Positions 44,936 to 54,986 are shown, counted from the first letter of the stretch. The stretch is DNA of 64,000 nt from Pseudozobellia sp. WGM2 (GCF_017810075.1 NZ_JADNYK010000003.1:372001-436000); one strand, 5' to 3'. Notes: generated by a model not told the origin, from the sequence alone. Translations and numbers: made by a program.

Positions 44936-44968
44936 CAAATGTAACTTTATTTTAGTAACCTAAGGCAA
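44936..44968 (-). promoter_or_regulatory. Candidate promoter of the MBOAT-SGNH genes
   Basis: On the minus strand TTG (44968-44966), a 22-base spacer, and TACATTTG (44943-44936). It lies in the 249-base gap behind the second lyase gene and would give a leader of about 80 bases. Confidence 0.4.
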
Positions 44969-45096
44969 TGAGAGAATTGGTTTTAACCATCTACTAATAT
45001 CGACCCATATCATCTTAAAAATCTTATAAATAGCACTAAAATTTTATACAATCGATAATTGGCATCCTGCTCTTTGAAAAATGACAAAAATTTGAT

Positions 45097-46218
45097 TTAA
45101 CGTGTTGAAACCAAGTTAAATGAATTTTCAAGATAGTCTTCATCTCCAGGCATTCTAGTAAGGATTCGCAAGGCTCCCATATAGGTTTCCAATTTAGTAA
45201 CACCTATCTGACTTGAACTTTCAACACTATTGGCGTTTCGCCAGGGCCATTTATAAATTCCGAATTTGGCATTGCCCCCAACTGGGTGAGACGCCCTCAC
45301 TGTTCTGCCGTTCTCTTCAACAACTTTCGAACCGTTCAGCCATACCTCCAAAAGGCCATTACCCTCATCACCCCAAACGACATGAAGGACAATATCAATG
45401 GTATCACCCCCTTTTGGGACTACCCCGGTCGGAAAATAATAATTTCTATCAGACCTGCTATTATTAACCACATGAACTTCACCAGCAACCCCAGAACCTG
45501 GACCTCCATCGTTCACACACCAAATGGCCAATAAGGGTGTTTCTCCAGAAGTGCCTTCATGAACTTGAAAGAATGCCCATGGATTTTCGGTATCTGGATA
45601 ATACCCGTCGCTAAAAGAATAATTCCAGCCATACCATTCTTCAGTTCCAATAGGGTTATTTACCCGCCATGGTTCCGTACTGATTTCAGCCCTCATGTTA
45701 TAGGAATTAGAGCACCAACTACCCGGTGATGGAAAGGTGGGGTTAATCGAAAATTTGAGGCGATTACCTTCTTTAGACACTTGCTTTTCAAAACATTCAG
45801 AACTTATTTTTAATTGGCCGTTGCTAAATGTCGCCCCTACTTTAGCGGTATAATCAGGTAATTGAACATCTCCCCAGCACCATTTTTTAAGACCGCTTTC
45901 GGTAGCCATGCCTCCCTCAGTTGCGCATATGACCGAAGGCTCAGATGGCGGATCTGAAGCGTTTTCAGAACCTGTTTCACCATCGTTATCACTGGTACCT
46001 TCTTCCTCTGCGGTGTTCTCCTTTTCATCAATCTCTGTTTGTTCCCCAGAATTTTGGTTACCATCATCGTTAATCACTTCTTCGTCTGCGGTATCGGTCA
46101 AACTTTTATTTTCAGGTTCTTGAAGAACCGTTTGTGTAAATAAAATGGATTCATCTTTAGCACAGGAAAACAAAAGAACCGTTAAAGATATAAGCCAATA
46201 TTTTCGATGTAGTTTCAT
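45097..46218 (-). CDS. Secreted lipoprotein polysaccharide lyase (jelly-roll, paralogue 2)
   Basis: 373 residues from the ATG at 46218; the frame runs 27 bases further to a GTG, but the ATG gives a clean lipoprotein signal with lipobox LFSC (Cys19). A Glu/Asp/Asn-rich linker (about 30-95) follows, then the same catalytic domain as in the 1092-residue protein: WCWGD, NMRAEIS, QVHEG, HVVWGD and IYKWPWR. Role: cleavage of an acidic polysaccharide at the cell surface. It has its own promoter candidate, separate from the GT operon upstream. Confidence 0.78.
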   Translation of the reverse strand: MKLHRKYWLISLTVLLFSCAKDESILFTQTVLQEPENKSLTDTADEEVINDDGNQNSGEQTEIDEKENTAEEEGTSDNDGETGSENASDPPSEPSVICATEGGMATESGLKKWCWGDVQLPDYTAKVGATFSNGQLKISSECFEKQVSKEGNRLKFSINPTFPSPGSWCSNSYNMRAEISTEPWRVNNPIGTEEWYGWNYSFSDGYYPDTENPWAFFQVHEGTSGETPLLAIWCVNDGGPGSGVAGEVHVVNNSRSDRNYYFPTGVVPKGGDTIDIVLHVVWGDEGNGLLEVWLNGSKVVEENGRTVRASHPVGGNAKFGIYKWPWRNANSVESSSQIGVTKLETYMGALRILTRMPGDEDYLENSFNLVSTR

Positions 46219-46317
46219 AGCAGTAGGTTTTTTAAGTCGGACCACGATATTTTAGTATCCGAAGTGTTCAACCCAATACATACAAAAACCCTCTACCAAT
46301 TATTGGCAGTGTTAAGT

Positions 46318-46346
46318 CAAAAATATAAAATGCCCTTATGGTTCAA
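46318..46346 (-). promoter_or_regulatory. Candidate promoter of lyase paralogue 2
   Basis: On the minus strand TTG (46346-46344), an 18-base spacer, then TATTTTTG (46325-46318): a full match to the flavobacterial -33/-7 pattern. The leader would be about 93 bases to the ATG at 46218. Confidence 0.5.
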
Positions 46347-46517
46347 CCACAGGGTTTTGTAAGATTTGGGTCACTTTAAAACGCTACTACTTAGTATTTA
46401 GTATGGAAAAAATTACCGTTCATCGAATTTTAAAATTCTCATAGAGAAAGAATTAGAGTGTTTCTCTTTAATTTAGAATAATGGAAACAAAGAGATAGTT
46501 TTAAAGAAGCAGTATGA

Positions 46518-47510
46518 TTATCTAGGATTAACCTCGTTGTAAGAATTTTCAAGGTAAGAAGGATCGTTAGGGTCTCTGGTTATCATTCTCAAAGAGCCCA
46601 TATAAGTTACAAGGTTCTCTATACCTTGTTTTTGAGAACTATGCACCCCTGTCAAATTACGCCATGGCCACTTATAAATTCCCCATTTGGCATTGCCCCC
46701 AACAGGATTTGAAGCCCTGACCGTTCGCAGTTTTTTATCATGCACCAACCTATCATCTATCCAAACTTGAAGAAGTCCCGATTTGTCATCACCCCAAACC
46801 ACATGTACTACCACATCAAAAGACTGACCCGCCTTAGGAATCAGTCCTGTAGGATAATATTTACTGGCGTTTTCACCTGCCGAGTTCACCAAATGAATTT
46901 CTCCAGCTATGCCTGTACCCGGACCTCCTTGGTTCACACTCCAAAGGCTAATTAAAGGAACCTCACCAGATGTTCCTTCATGGATTTGAAAAAACAACCA
47001 AGGGTTGGCCCTATCAATAATATAATTTTCTCCGAGGGTATATCGCCAGCCAAACCATTCTTCAGTACCAATGGGGTGCTTAACAAGCCATGGAGATGTA
47101 CTGATTTCAGCCCTCATATTATAGCTATTGGAACACCATTCACCGGCTTTGGGTTGCATCGGGTTGAGGTCAAACTTTAATCGGTGTCCCTCAATTGAAA
47201 CTTGACCTTCACTGCATTCAGAAGCTATGGAAAGTTGGTTTTGATAAAGATTAGAATAACTTTTGCCCTTGTAAACCGGTATTTCAATATCGCCCCAGCA
47301 CCAAACTTTCAAACCTTTTTCATAAGACATACCCCCCTTTGTCTCACAATCATCACCCATAGTCTGATTGGATAAAGCATCGAATATTTCCGCTTGGCTA
47401 TAATCGATCTTTAGGCTATCGTCTTGATTACCGTAAACGAACGCCCCCCAATAAGCTAAAAAATTTATTATTGAAGAAACTACTAATAAAATTGGGATTC
47501 TATACATCAT
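46518..47510 (-). CDS. Secreted polysaccharide lyase (jelly-roll, paralogue 3)
   Basis: 330 residues. The N-terminus has an uncleaved-anchor or signal-peptide type hydrophobic stretch (about 5-26) without a lipobox, so this copy is likely periplasmic or membrane-anchored, unlike the other two. The catalytic domain has WCWGD, NMRAEIS (131-137), QIHEG (175-179), HVVWGD and IYKWPWRN. It lies 42 bases after a GT4 gene and so is read with the biosynthetic operon. That placement and location resemble the AlgL lyase of alginate export, suggesting clearance of polymer in the periplasm. Confidence 0.75.
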   Translation of the reverse strand: MMYRIPILLVVSSIINFLAYWGAFVYGNQDDSLKIDYSQAEIFDALSNQTMGDDCETKGGMSYEKGLKVWCWGDIEIPVYKGKSYSNLYQNQLSIASECSEGQVSIEGHRLKFDLNPMQPKAGEWCSNSYNMRAEISTSPWLVKHPIGTEEWFGWRYTLGENYIIDRANPWLFFQIHEGTSGEVPLISLWSVNQGGPGTGIAGEIHLVNSAGENASKYYPTGLIPKAGQSFDVVVHVVWGDDKSGLLQVWIDDRLVHDKKLRTVRASNPVGGNAKWGIYKWPWRNLTGVHSSQKQGIENLVTYMGSLRMITRDPNDPSYLENSYNEVNPR

Positions 47511-47552
47511 CTTAGCATTTAGGAGTACCCAAGTAGAGCTTATATGAACATT

Positions 47553-48671
47553 TTAGACAAGTAAATCTTTATATAAATCTTTATAATCTAAGGCGATTCT
47601 ATCCCATGTATAGTAATCGGACACTTTGGTTTGCGCGTTTAAACCTAAAATATCAAAGTCCTCTCTATTCTCTTCTACCCATTGGATTTTTTGAGCTAAA
47701 TCCTCAACATTTTTATTTTTAAAATAGAGCACATCGTTATCATCAAATACTTGGGTGTTTTCGGGTATATCACTTGCTATAATCGACTTACCGGAACTCG
47801 CAACTTCTAGAAGCATTATTGACATGCCTTCAGTTTCTGAAGGGAAAACAAAGTAATCGCACTTATCTACCATAGACAATAAGGCGGTCAATGGATTGAC
47901 AAAGCCCAGAAAATGAACATTCAGACCCTTACTTAATTCCTTAATTTCCTTAATGTACGAAGGGAAATTATCAAGTTCGCCAGCAACAAAAATTTCTCCT
48001 TTATAATTGACCTTTTTATAAGCTTTCAGCATTGTATGCAGACCTTTGGTACCCATTATTCTTCGTGCTGCAAATAATACAAATAAAACGTCTTTAGCCA
48101 CATTTTTGGGCCAAAACTTAAATGCCTCATCTTCAGAGCGACCTTCGGACAGGTTGATGCCATTTGGGATAAACGTAACATCAACATTATATGTTTCTTT
48201 ATAAAAATCACATAGTGGTTTGGAAATGGCCGTTTTCTTACCTTTGAAATTCAAGAATCGTTTTTCACATACCTTAAAAAATTTCTTGGCCACCCTTCCC
48301 CATTTATCACGTTTGTAAGGGGCTTCATGGGCCGTTGCAACCACCTTTCCACATTTGCTAAGACCTTTTAGAAAATAAAAGCTATCGATTTTATGCGCGT
48401 GTATTATCTCGTAATTACCGAACCATCTAATATGCCAAAAACATAGGGCATAAAACAGAAAGACACCCAAACTGCCCATTTTAATTTCAGGAAATTGAAC
48501 AACCTCAACTCCTGCTATATGATTTTTTGCCTTGGGATTGCTATAGCAGTAAACCGTGATATGAAAATCATCTTTGAGGTTAAGAATTAGGTTTTCTGCA
48601 ACTCTACTGGTCCCCCCTCGAGAAGGAAAGTACTTGATTCCGAAAAAGGCAATTTTAGTTTTTTCTTTCAT
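47553..48671 (-). CDS. GT4-family glycosyltransferase
   Basis: 372 residues, GT-B fold. Start IAFFGIKYFPSRGGTSRVAENL with the Gly-rich loop, HAHKIDSFYF, and the C-terminal EX7E as ETEGMSIMLLE followed by SSGKSIIASDIPENTQVF. Retaining sugar transfer onto the locus B repeat unit is expected. Last of five consecutive GT4 genes on this strand, and directly followed by the third lyase. Confidence 0.88.
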   Translation of the reverse strand: MKEKTKIAFFGIKYFPSRGGTSRVAENLILNLKDDFHITVYCYSNPKAKNHIAGVEVVQFPEIKMGSLGVFLFYALCFWHIRWFGNYEIIHAHKIDSFYFLKGLSKCGKVVATAHEAPYKRDKWGRVAKKFFKVCEKRFLNFKGKKTAISKPLCDFYKETYNVDVTFIPNGINLSEGRSEDEAFKFWPKNVAKDVLFVLFAARRIMGTKGLHTMLKAYKKVNYKGEIFVAGELDNFPSYIKEIKELSKGLNVHFLGFVNPLTALLSMVDKCDYFVFPSETEGMSIMLLEVASSGKSIIASDIPENTQVFDDNDVLYFKNKNVEDLAQKIQWVEENREDFDILGLNAQTKVSDYYTWDRIALDYKDLYKDLLV

Positions 48672-48744
48672 ACAGTTTAGATTGTTATTCCATCAATCCT
48701 TTTTCTGGATTAAGCGAATGAAAATGCTCAACACTAGACCTTGT

Positions 48745-49842
48745 TTATACATATCTACGATAAAGGGTAATATACTGCTCGGTCATTCGATCTAACATGA
48801 ATAGCTTTTCCATTCTATTTTTGGCGGCCTTACCCATTTTGGTACGGAGAATATCATCCGTCAAAACCATGGTTAGTTTTTGTACCAAATCTTCTACGGA
48901 ATCGGGTGCGACAAGAAACCCTGTTTCCCCATCTGCGATAGCTTCGTTCGTTCCGCCACCTGTGGTGGCCACCGTAGGCTTACCAAGTGCCATGTATTCT
49001 AATATCGCATTGGAAATTCCCTCACCATGTACTTTAGTATTGGTTGAAAGTACTCCGACATCAAATATGGAAACTAGAGATTCTACGTCTTTTTGGATAC
49101 CTGTAAAAATAAATCTCTTTCTATAATTAGATGTCACCAGTTTTTTACATTCTTTCAGTTGAGGGCCATCGCCAATGGCGAGAAAGGTGACATCGTCAAG
49201 AGTGGCCATTAGGTTCAAGGCTGCCTTTATATAAGTTTTAAAATCTTTTCTTGGCGAAAAACTACCTACCATGCCCACTACTTTTGCTGTTTGAATTTGA
49301 AACTTTAATCGAATATTTTCATTGCTTTCCAAGTTATTTATTCGATTTAGGTCAAATCCGTTATAAATACACCTTTTTTTACTTTCAGGAACATTATAAG
49401 CAATTAGGCCAGCATTGGAATTGCCTATAACTACTTTGGAAAAAGGGTATGCCAATTGCGCCCTAAAATAATCTTTGTTAAAAATGGACAAATTCTCCGG
49501 TGCATCTACAATACTGCCATTGATCAGTGGTATGCCCAATGCTTGAGTAGTTGGAATGGCCAAAATTGTTGACATAGAACCCCATGAATGTACCACATCT
49601 GGTTTCCACTCTTTACAGTATTTGTAAAGTCTGTAAAATACCTTAGGATTTTTTTTGGGAACTCTTTTTAAAATGGTAACCGGGATATCTAGATCATATA
49701 TCTCTTTATAGTGGATTCTCTCAGAAAAAACAATCAGGCCCAATTCGATGTCAGGATACGATTTACAACCCTTCACCAATTCTATCAGCCTTCTTTCCCT
49801 TCCGCCCGAGGTCAGACTTTCTATCAATAACAAAACCTTCAT
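48745..49842 (-). CDS. GT4-family glycosyltransferase
   Basis: 365 residues. Start LLLIESLTSGGRERRLIELV, the DVVHSWGSMS segment, GMVGSFSPRKDF as donor-domain start, and EX7E in GEGISNAILEYMALGKP followed by GGGTNEAI. This pattern fits GT4 enzymes that often use UDP-sugars. It belongs to the locus B GT run, 36 bases from the next gene upstream. Sugar unknown. Confidence 0.9.
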   Translation of the reverse strand: MKVLLLIESLTSGGRERRLIELVKGCKSYPDIELGLIVFSERIHYKEIYDLDIPVTILKRVPKKNPKVFYRLYKYCKEWKPDVVHSWGSMSTILAIPTTQALGIPLINGSIVDAPENLSIFNKDYFRAQLAYPFSKVVIGNSNAGLIAYNVPESKKRCIYNGFDLNRINNLESNENIRLKFQIQTAKVVGMVGSFSPRKDFKTYIKAALNLMATLDDVTFLAIGDGPQLKECKKLVTSNYRKRFIFTGIQKDVESLVSIFDVGVLSTNTKVHGEGISNAILEYMALGKPTVATTGGGTNEAIADGETGFLVAPDSVEDLVQKLTMVLTDDILRTKMGKAAKNRMEKLFMLDRMTEQYITLYRRYV

Positions 49843-49878
49843 AACCGCTGTATTTAAACGAAGCCTTTAGAGTTCACC

Positions 49879-51009
49879 CTAACCCTTCTCCAAAACTTTT
49901 TTATAAAAACCTATTGTGTTTTCTATTACATTCTTTGGTCGGTATTTTTCACTTCTAACCAAGGCATTGGCCGATACCTTTCTTAATCTTTCTGGATTGC
50001 TGAAAATTTCTTCAAGAATTTGTGCCAACTCATTAAAATTTCCTTTTTCAAATAAATATCCGGAATGGCCATGTTCAATCATTTCTGGTATACCACATAT
50101 ATTAGTGGCAACAACCGCCTTACCTTGACTCATCGCCTCAGCAATGCTTAGAGGCAAGGTCTCTTGATAGGATGGCAGCACGAAAACCGGAATTTCTTTG
50201 GCATATTCAAGAACTTCCGTTTGGTTTTTCCATCCGCAGAAAAATATTTGATCTTCGACTTTTAATTTCTTTATCAAAGCTTCAATCTCACGCCTATATT
50301 CTTGTTCTTTATATCCTCCTATGACATGTACCTTAATTTGTAAGTTTTTAATTTTCAACAAATGAACTGCCTGAATCAATAAATGCAACCCCTTTCTTTT
50401 TTTTATTTCACCAACGAAATAAACATCATTCGATGATGTGTAATTTAAAACTGGCTCATTTTCATAAAAAATATCGTTCACAGGATTGGCGATAAGTTCA
50501 TAATTCACTTCATGAGCTCTTTTATTATTCCGAAGATATATTTGCTTATTATAGTCTGAAATAAAAACAATATTCTTTATTCTTTTCAGATAAAAATTCT
50601 CTGTTAGCTCTTTCAATCGAAAAAGCACCTTTCTTTTTTTATTGACCTGAAGTCTTCTTTCTTCCCCTAAGATGGCATGTTGGGTTACCACAAAATTTTG
50701 CTCATACTTTCTTCGAAATAACAATACACCTGGCACGACACCCTGTAAATGTATTATATCGGGATTTTCCTTTTCGATAATGAAATCAAAATCTTTTCGG
50801 GCCTTAAAAAAGGAACTTCTAAAATTGATTGTGAAAACCGAACACCTGTTTTTGAAATTTTCAAAAGTACAGGCAGGAGTTGTTGACACTAATACCAATT
50901 TTATATCGTCACGATTTAAAAAAGCATTGGTCATATTTACCAAAACCCCCTGCACACCACCATAGGTTTTATCACCTTCTGGAAAATCACCTACCAATAC
51001 AACTTTCAT
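49879..51009 (-). CDS. GT4-family glycosyltransferase
   Basis: 376 residues from the ATG at 51009. The frame extends to a TTG at 51066, but the GT4 signature starts at MKVVLVGDFPEGDKTYGGV, so the internal ATG is preferred. The donor-binding half has FVGEIKKRKGLHLLIQA and an EX7E-like ETLPLSIAEAMSQGKAVVAT. It should add a sugar to the locus B unit. Confidence 0.9.
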   Translation of the reverse strand: MKVVLVGDFPEGDKTYGGVQGVLVNMTNAFLNRDDIKLVLVSTTPACTFENFKNRCSVFTINFRSSFFKARKDFDFIIEKENPDIIHLQGVVPGVLLFRRKYEQNFVVTQHAILGEERRLQVNKKRKVLFRLKELTENFYLKRIKNIVFISDYNKQIYLRNNKRAHEVNYELIANPVNDIFYENEPVLNYTSSNDVYFVGEIKKRKGLHLLIQAVHLLKIKNLQIKVHVIGGYKEQEYRREIEALIKKLKVEDQIFFCGWKNQTEVLEYAKEIPVFVLPSYQETLPLSIAEAMSQGKAVVATNICGIPEMIEHGHSGYLFEKGNFNELAQILEEIFSNPERLRKVSANALVRSEKYRPKNVIENTIGFYKKVLEKG

Positions 51010-51062
51010 AATTTTATTTTTGAAGCCCTCTAATTCCAAATTGGAGTGAAAAACCATTGGAA

Positions 51063-52265
51063 TCAAAGTTTATTCATAAAATCTTTTAATCTCTTACCGT
51101 GCGAGTGGTAATCAAACTCTTCGAAACCCATCTTCTTACCTCTAAGGCCAATTTCGACAGCTCGATGTTCATTCTCTTCTACGAACCTTAGTTTTTGAGC
51201 AAACTCATCAATATCGTATGATTCGGCAACCAAAGCATTTAATCCATCTGTAAAATAGGTGTTTATTTCACCCACAGCAGTAGTAACTACGGGGTTACCA
51301 GCAGCAAGATATTCTCCTATCTTATGTGGAAATCTCGAAGCATCTTGCAAAGTAGGTCTTAAAGGAATCAATAAGGCCTTTGCATTCACGTACAATTCTA
51401 CCAATTCACTATACGGTATGTTGGAGAACAATTTAATAGGAGCTTCAGGAAAAGAACTATTGATTTCATCTTGATATCTCAAAACTTCCGATTTGCTTTC
51501 ACCACTAACTATCATATACAATTTGAAACCCGTATTAGGAGTGAGATGCCGGTAAGATTCTAAAATAAACTCGATAACCTCTTTATAAAAAATACTTCCG
51601 CAATAGAGAAAATAGCTTTCAACCGATTCTTTTTTAATCTCAAATTTCTTAAAATCACAGATGATAGGTAGCTTGGAATTGGGCTTTGAAGGCGCCGATT
51701 CGGCATAATAATTTTGAAGCTTATCACTTATGGGCAATGCTCCGTCGTAAAACTTTACAACCCACCTATCAAGTAAATAGTCGTTGAGTTTTGTAAAAAG
51801 GCCTTTTTTGTGGTTCATGGCCGAAGCCATCTCAACCAAATTTACAGCTATGGGAAAACTAAATATTTTAGAAAAAAAGAGGTACCTGATTACATGAAAC
51901 AATTTTCTATTGGATAGAATAGCCATGTCGATACCAGACTTTTTTTTAAGTTCTTTCAGAAAAAAATATTCTCCATAAACACCTCTAATTTTTTGAACAT
52001 TTCTGTTTACAAAACCCTTAGGTTTATGAACTTGCTTTGAGGTGTATATATAATCGATCCCCTCATAAGTGCCACGCCATTCGAAATTAGCATGTGTACC
52101 TTGATCCCATGATCCCTTTCGGCATATGATAGTAGGCTTAATTTCTTCATACAAGAATGCTTTGGCCATTAATGTCATACGTTGAACAGAAGCAAAACCA
52201 TACGGAAATCTTGCTTCTCCTAAAAATACGACCTGCTTTTGTCTTTCTTGCTCTTCTCTTTTCAA
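51063..52265 (-). CDS. GT4-like glycosyltransferase with TTG start
   Basis: 400 residues. The N-terminus VVFLGEARFPYGFASVQRM has the GT-B loop; the C-terminal half has FLYCGSIFYKEV and SRFPHKIGEYLAAGNPVVTT, matching the donor-binding region of GT4 proteins though the first Glu of EX7E is not obvious. No ATG precedes the conserved start, so TTG at 52265 is the likely initiator. Sits in the run of locus B transferases with a 41-base spacer upstream. Confidence 0.8.
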   Translation of the reverse strand: MKREEQERQKQVVFLGEARFPYGFASVQRMTLMAKAFLYEEIKPTIICRKGSWDQGTHANFEWRGTYEGIDYIYTSKQVHKPKGFVNRNVQKIRGVYGEYFFLKELKKKSGIDMAILSNRKLFHVIRYLFFSKIFSFPIAVNLVEMASAMNHKKGLFTKLNDYLLDRWVVKFYDGALPISDKLQNYYAESAPSKPNSKLPIICDFKKFEIKKESVESYFLYCGSIFYKEVIEFILESYRHLTPNTGFKLYMIVSGESKSEVLRYQDEINSSFPEAPIKLFSNIPYSELVELYVNAKALLIPLRPTLQDASRFPHKIGEYLAAGNPVVTTAVGEINTYFTDGLNALVAESYDIDEFAQKLRFVEENEHRAVEIGLRGKKMGFEEFDYHSHGKRLKDFMNKL

Positions 52266-52306
52266 ACTAATTAATATTTAATTTCAATATTATTGACAAT
52301 TGCTAT

Positions 52307-53572
52307 CTAACCGTTATTTGGATCAGTCAATTGATGAAATATCTCTAATAAGTCTTTACAAATTTTTTCATTACTGTTTCGTACCAGACCACGTTCCCTA
52401 GCTTTTTTACCCATATGTTCAGCTTCAAAAGTATTCGTATGAAATTCATATATTGCTCCAGCGAGTGCATAAGGATCGTTATTTTGTACCAGTTTTCCTT
52501 CTAATCCATCTTCTAATAGACTGGGGGTGCCACCAACATTGGTTGCAACAATCGGCATACCCAATAACATCGCTTCTTGAACGCCATTCGGACTATTTTC
52601 AATATGTGAGGGATGTACATACATATCGGCATTCAACAATTCGGCGATTAGCTCATCACTAGATTTGTTACCCATTAGAACCACCTCTTTTCTTGACTTA
52701 TCGAAGTTTGCAATTTTTCTGGCTGTTTTAGCGTAAACCGAGTATTCGGCTATACCCATTATTTTCCAACTAAGTTGCTTTTGAATCCTTTCACTTAAAA
52801 TATCTGCCGCTCTGAACACTGTTTCCAATCCCTTATATAAATTTCCTCTAATAGTAGTGGTAATGACCAGCTCATTTCTATCTAGTTTTGATTGCCATAC
52901 ATTTTCCCAAAAGGGCGGTCTCATAGCTTCGTCACAATGCCAATATTTTGCCTGCGGAGACATCATACCTACCAATCGTCGATCCCATGAAGTTCTTCCG
53001 ATAAAATTTTGCGCGTAGGAAAAAATTTTCTTTTCCCTTTCTACTAGCTTCTTAAATCTCAAATAATTATGATACATAGTATCACCTGTTAAAAAATGTT
53101 TGAGTTTTTCGAAACCCAACGTTTTATTTATAGAGATTCCACTCTCATACATGAGGTTATAAACAGTGAGGTTTCCTTGAAACCAAATTACTGATGGTAT
53201 TTTTAGCTCGGGTATTATCAAGGGGAAATCTGATTCCGTACCGAAAAACAAAATTACATCAGGTTGAAACTGATCAACGACTTCAAGGTAACCGCTAAGG
53301 GTCTTTTCGGAAGGGGACTGACTCAAAAAGCGCTCCGCCCATCTATCGAATTTACCATAGGGGTCTCTAGGAACCATAAAATATTTTGTATTCGAGTCTT
53401 TTGATTGAATTTCAGCTTTTTCGCTGGCAAGTTCATTATAAACTATTCCCAAATCAATATGAGGGTATTTTTTGAATTCTTGCTCTAAAGACTCAATCCA
53501 ACTACCGCCCACACTTTTTTTAGAATTTAATGCCCCTAGGGGAGGCCTATTTGAAAACCAGAGAAGTCGCAT
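52307..53572 (-). CDS. GT4-family glycosyltransferase
   Basis: 421 residues. Start RLLWFSNRPPLGALNSKKSVGGSW, a central VITTTIRGNLYKGLETVFRA donor-domain opening, and EX7E in ENSPNGVQEAMLLGMPIVAT followed by GGTPSLL. Retaining GT-B transferase of the locus B repeat unit. First of the five GT4 genes and 12 bases after the flippase gene. Confidence 0.9.
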   Translation of the reverse strand: MRLLWFSNRPPLGALNSKKSVGGSWIESLEQEFKKYPHIDLGIVYNELASEKAEIQSKDSNTKYFMVPRDPYGKFDRWAERFLSQSPSEKTLSGYLEVVDQFQPDVILFFGTESDFPLIIPELKIPSVIWFQGNLTVYNLMYESGISINKTLGFEKLKHFLTGDTMYHNYLRFKKLVEREKKIFSYAQNFIGRTSWDRRLVGMMSPQAKYWHCDEAMRPPFWENVWQSKLDRNELVITTTIRGNLYKGLETVFRAADILSERIQKQLSWKIMGIAEYSVYAKTARKIANFDKSRKEVVLMGNKSSDELIAELLNADMYVHPSHIENSPNGVQEAMLLGMPIVATNVGGTPSLLEDGLEGKLVQNNDPYALAGAIYEFHTNTFEAEHMGKKARERGLVRNSNEKICKDLLEIFHQLTDPNNG

Positions 53573-53584
53573 ACTTTTATTTTA

Positions 53585-54958
53585 TTATTTGTTCCATAGC
53601 CCTGTAGCGGTGCCATTAATGATTTTCTTAAATTGAATAGGTGCTAAAATGGGACCATAGGCAACCGAAATAATACTCGCTAATATCACACCTGCTGACT
53701 CTAAACCAAGCGTAGATGCAAAAAAATAGGACAAGGGAATATTTATGACCATACTAACAATACCAATTATCAACTGTAACTGTATTTTGCCTACTCCATT
53801 TATAAAAACAACAAAGATATTACCCCAAGTAAGTACATTCACATATATACACATGATAATTGAGAGCAGCACTGGCACCTCAATTTCTGGCACCCAAAAT
53901 TTATAGAAATAGGAAGAACCTGCTAGCATTAATAGACTTAAAAGTACTAAACCGGCCCATGCTTTAATCAACTTTCTATTGGTTGACAATATCCAATCAA
54001 CATCTTTCTTAGTGTAAGCTTCTGTATATGCTGACCAAAAAGGCGCCGAAATAATAGCAAAAACCGCAGTTATCAATCCAAAATATTTATGAGCCACCGA
54101 ATACGCGGGAACTTCTTGAGGTCCTAATAATTGAGTGATTATCAAATTATCGGTTGAATAGATTATTATAAATGAAATTTGCACGATAAAAAATCTACCT
54201 CCCAAACCCCATAATTCTGAAAACTGGTCTTTTTTTATATATGCCAAGGAGGGTGCGATAGCACGAAAATCACCTTGAAACATAATTAAGCTTACCACTA
54301 CAAGAACCAGCATAGGAGCAAGACCTAGGGCCAAGGATAAATACAGTAAGGAGCCTTGGGTGGTTTTTGTCAAAACAAAAACAACGATCAGCGCCAAAAT
54401 ATTACCAAATAAATTAAACAAGCCCTGTAAGGCAGGTTTTTGGTAAGCAAAGAATATTGAATGAATAATTTTCAGCAGAAAATTGATACAAAAAAAGCTG
54501 AAAGTCGCTATCGAAACCAATCTCAACTCTTCAGCACCAATCTCTTTAGTGTTTAAAATACCCTGCCAATCTAAAAAAGGTTGTAAGACAAAGAAAATCA
54601 GCATAATACCACTAATAATAAAGCTCAAAACTGCATAGGTAGAACTGACATAAGTCTTGGCCCGTTCCATATCATTCTCTGCAAGAGCAACTGCGAGCTT
54701 ATTTCTTAAACCATTACCTAATCCTATATCGAAAAAACTGAACCAGCCCACCACCGAAGAGAGTGTAAGCCAAACACCATACTGTTCTTTTGCCACATAC
54801 CCAATGGTCAACGGAACCATATAGAATCCAATAAATATGCTCGTTCCCTTTATCAAAAAAGATGCAAAAATATTCTTTTTGGCCTTTACAGATCTTTGGT
54901 GACCCTTCGTGACAAAACCATCAATGTACTTAATTAAACTAGTTAGGGGATTGTTCAT
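53585..54958 (-). CDS. Wzx-like flippase (MOP superfamily), locus B
   Basis: 457 residues, about twelve to fourteen membrane segments. Start KNIFASFLIKGTSIFIGFYMVP and SSVVGWFSFFDIGLGNGLRN are typical of polysaccharide transporters of Bacteroidetes. Role: export of lipid-linked repeat units to the outer face of the inner membrane. Sits between the polymerase and the GT4 genes. Confidence 0.88.
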   Translation of the reverse strand: MNNPLTSLIKYIDGFVTKGHQRSVKAKKNIFASFLIKGTSIFIGFYMVPLTIGYVAKEQYGVWLTLSSVVGWFSFFDIGLGNGLRNKLAVALAENDMERAKTYVSSTYAVLSFIISGIMLIFFVLQPFLDWQGILNTKEIGAEELRLVSIATFSFFCINFLLKIIHSIFFAYQKPALQGLFNLFGNILALIVVFVLTKTTQGSLLYLSLALGLAPMLVLVVVSLIMFQGDFRAIAPSLAYIKKDQFSELWGLGGRFFIVQISFIIIYSTDNLIITQLLGPQEVPAYSVAHKYFGLITAVFAIISAPFWSAYTEAYTKKDVDWILSTNRKLIKAWAGLVLLSLLMLAGSSYFYKFWVPEIEVPVLLSIIMCIYVNVLTWGNIFVVFINGVGKIQLQLIIGIVSMVINIPLSYFFASTLGLESAGVILASIISVAYGPILAPIQFKKIINGTATGLWNK

Positions 54959-54986
54959 TGATAATACTGCTTGCTATTATTATTGG

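Noticed and set aside
46425-46438. Perfect 14-bp palindrome GAATTTTAAAATTC between lyase genes, as an operator or terminator
   Set aside because: Pure AT-rich palindromes are expected in this base composition, and there is no U-run or GC stem.
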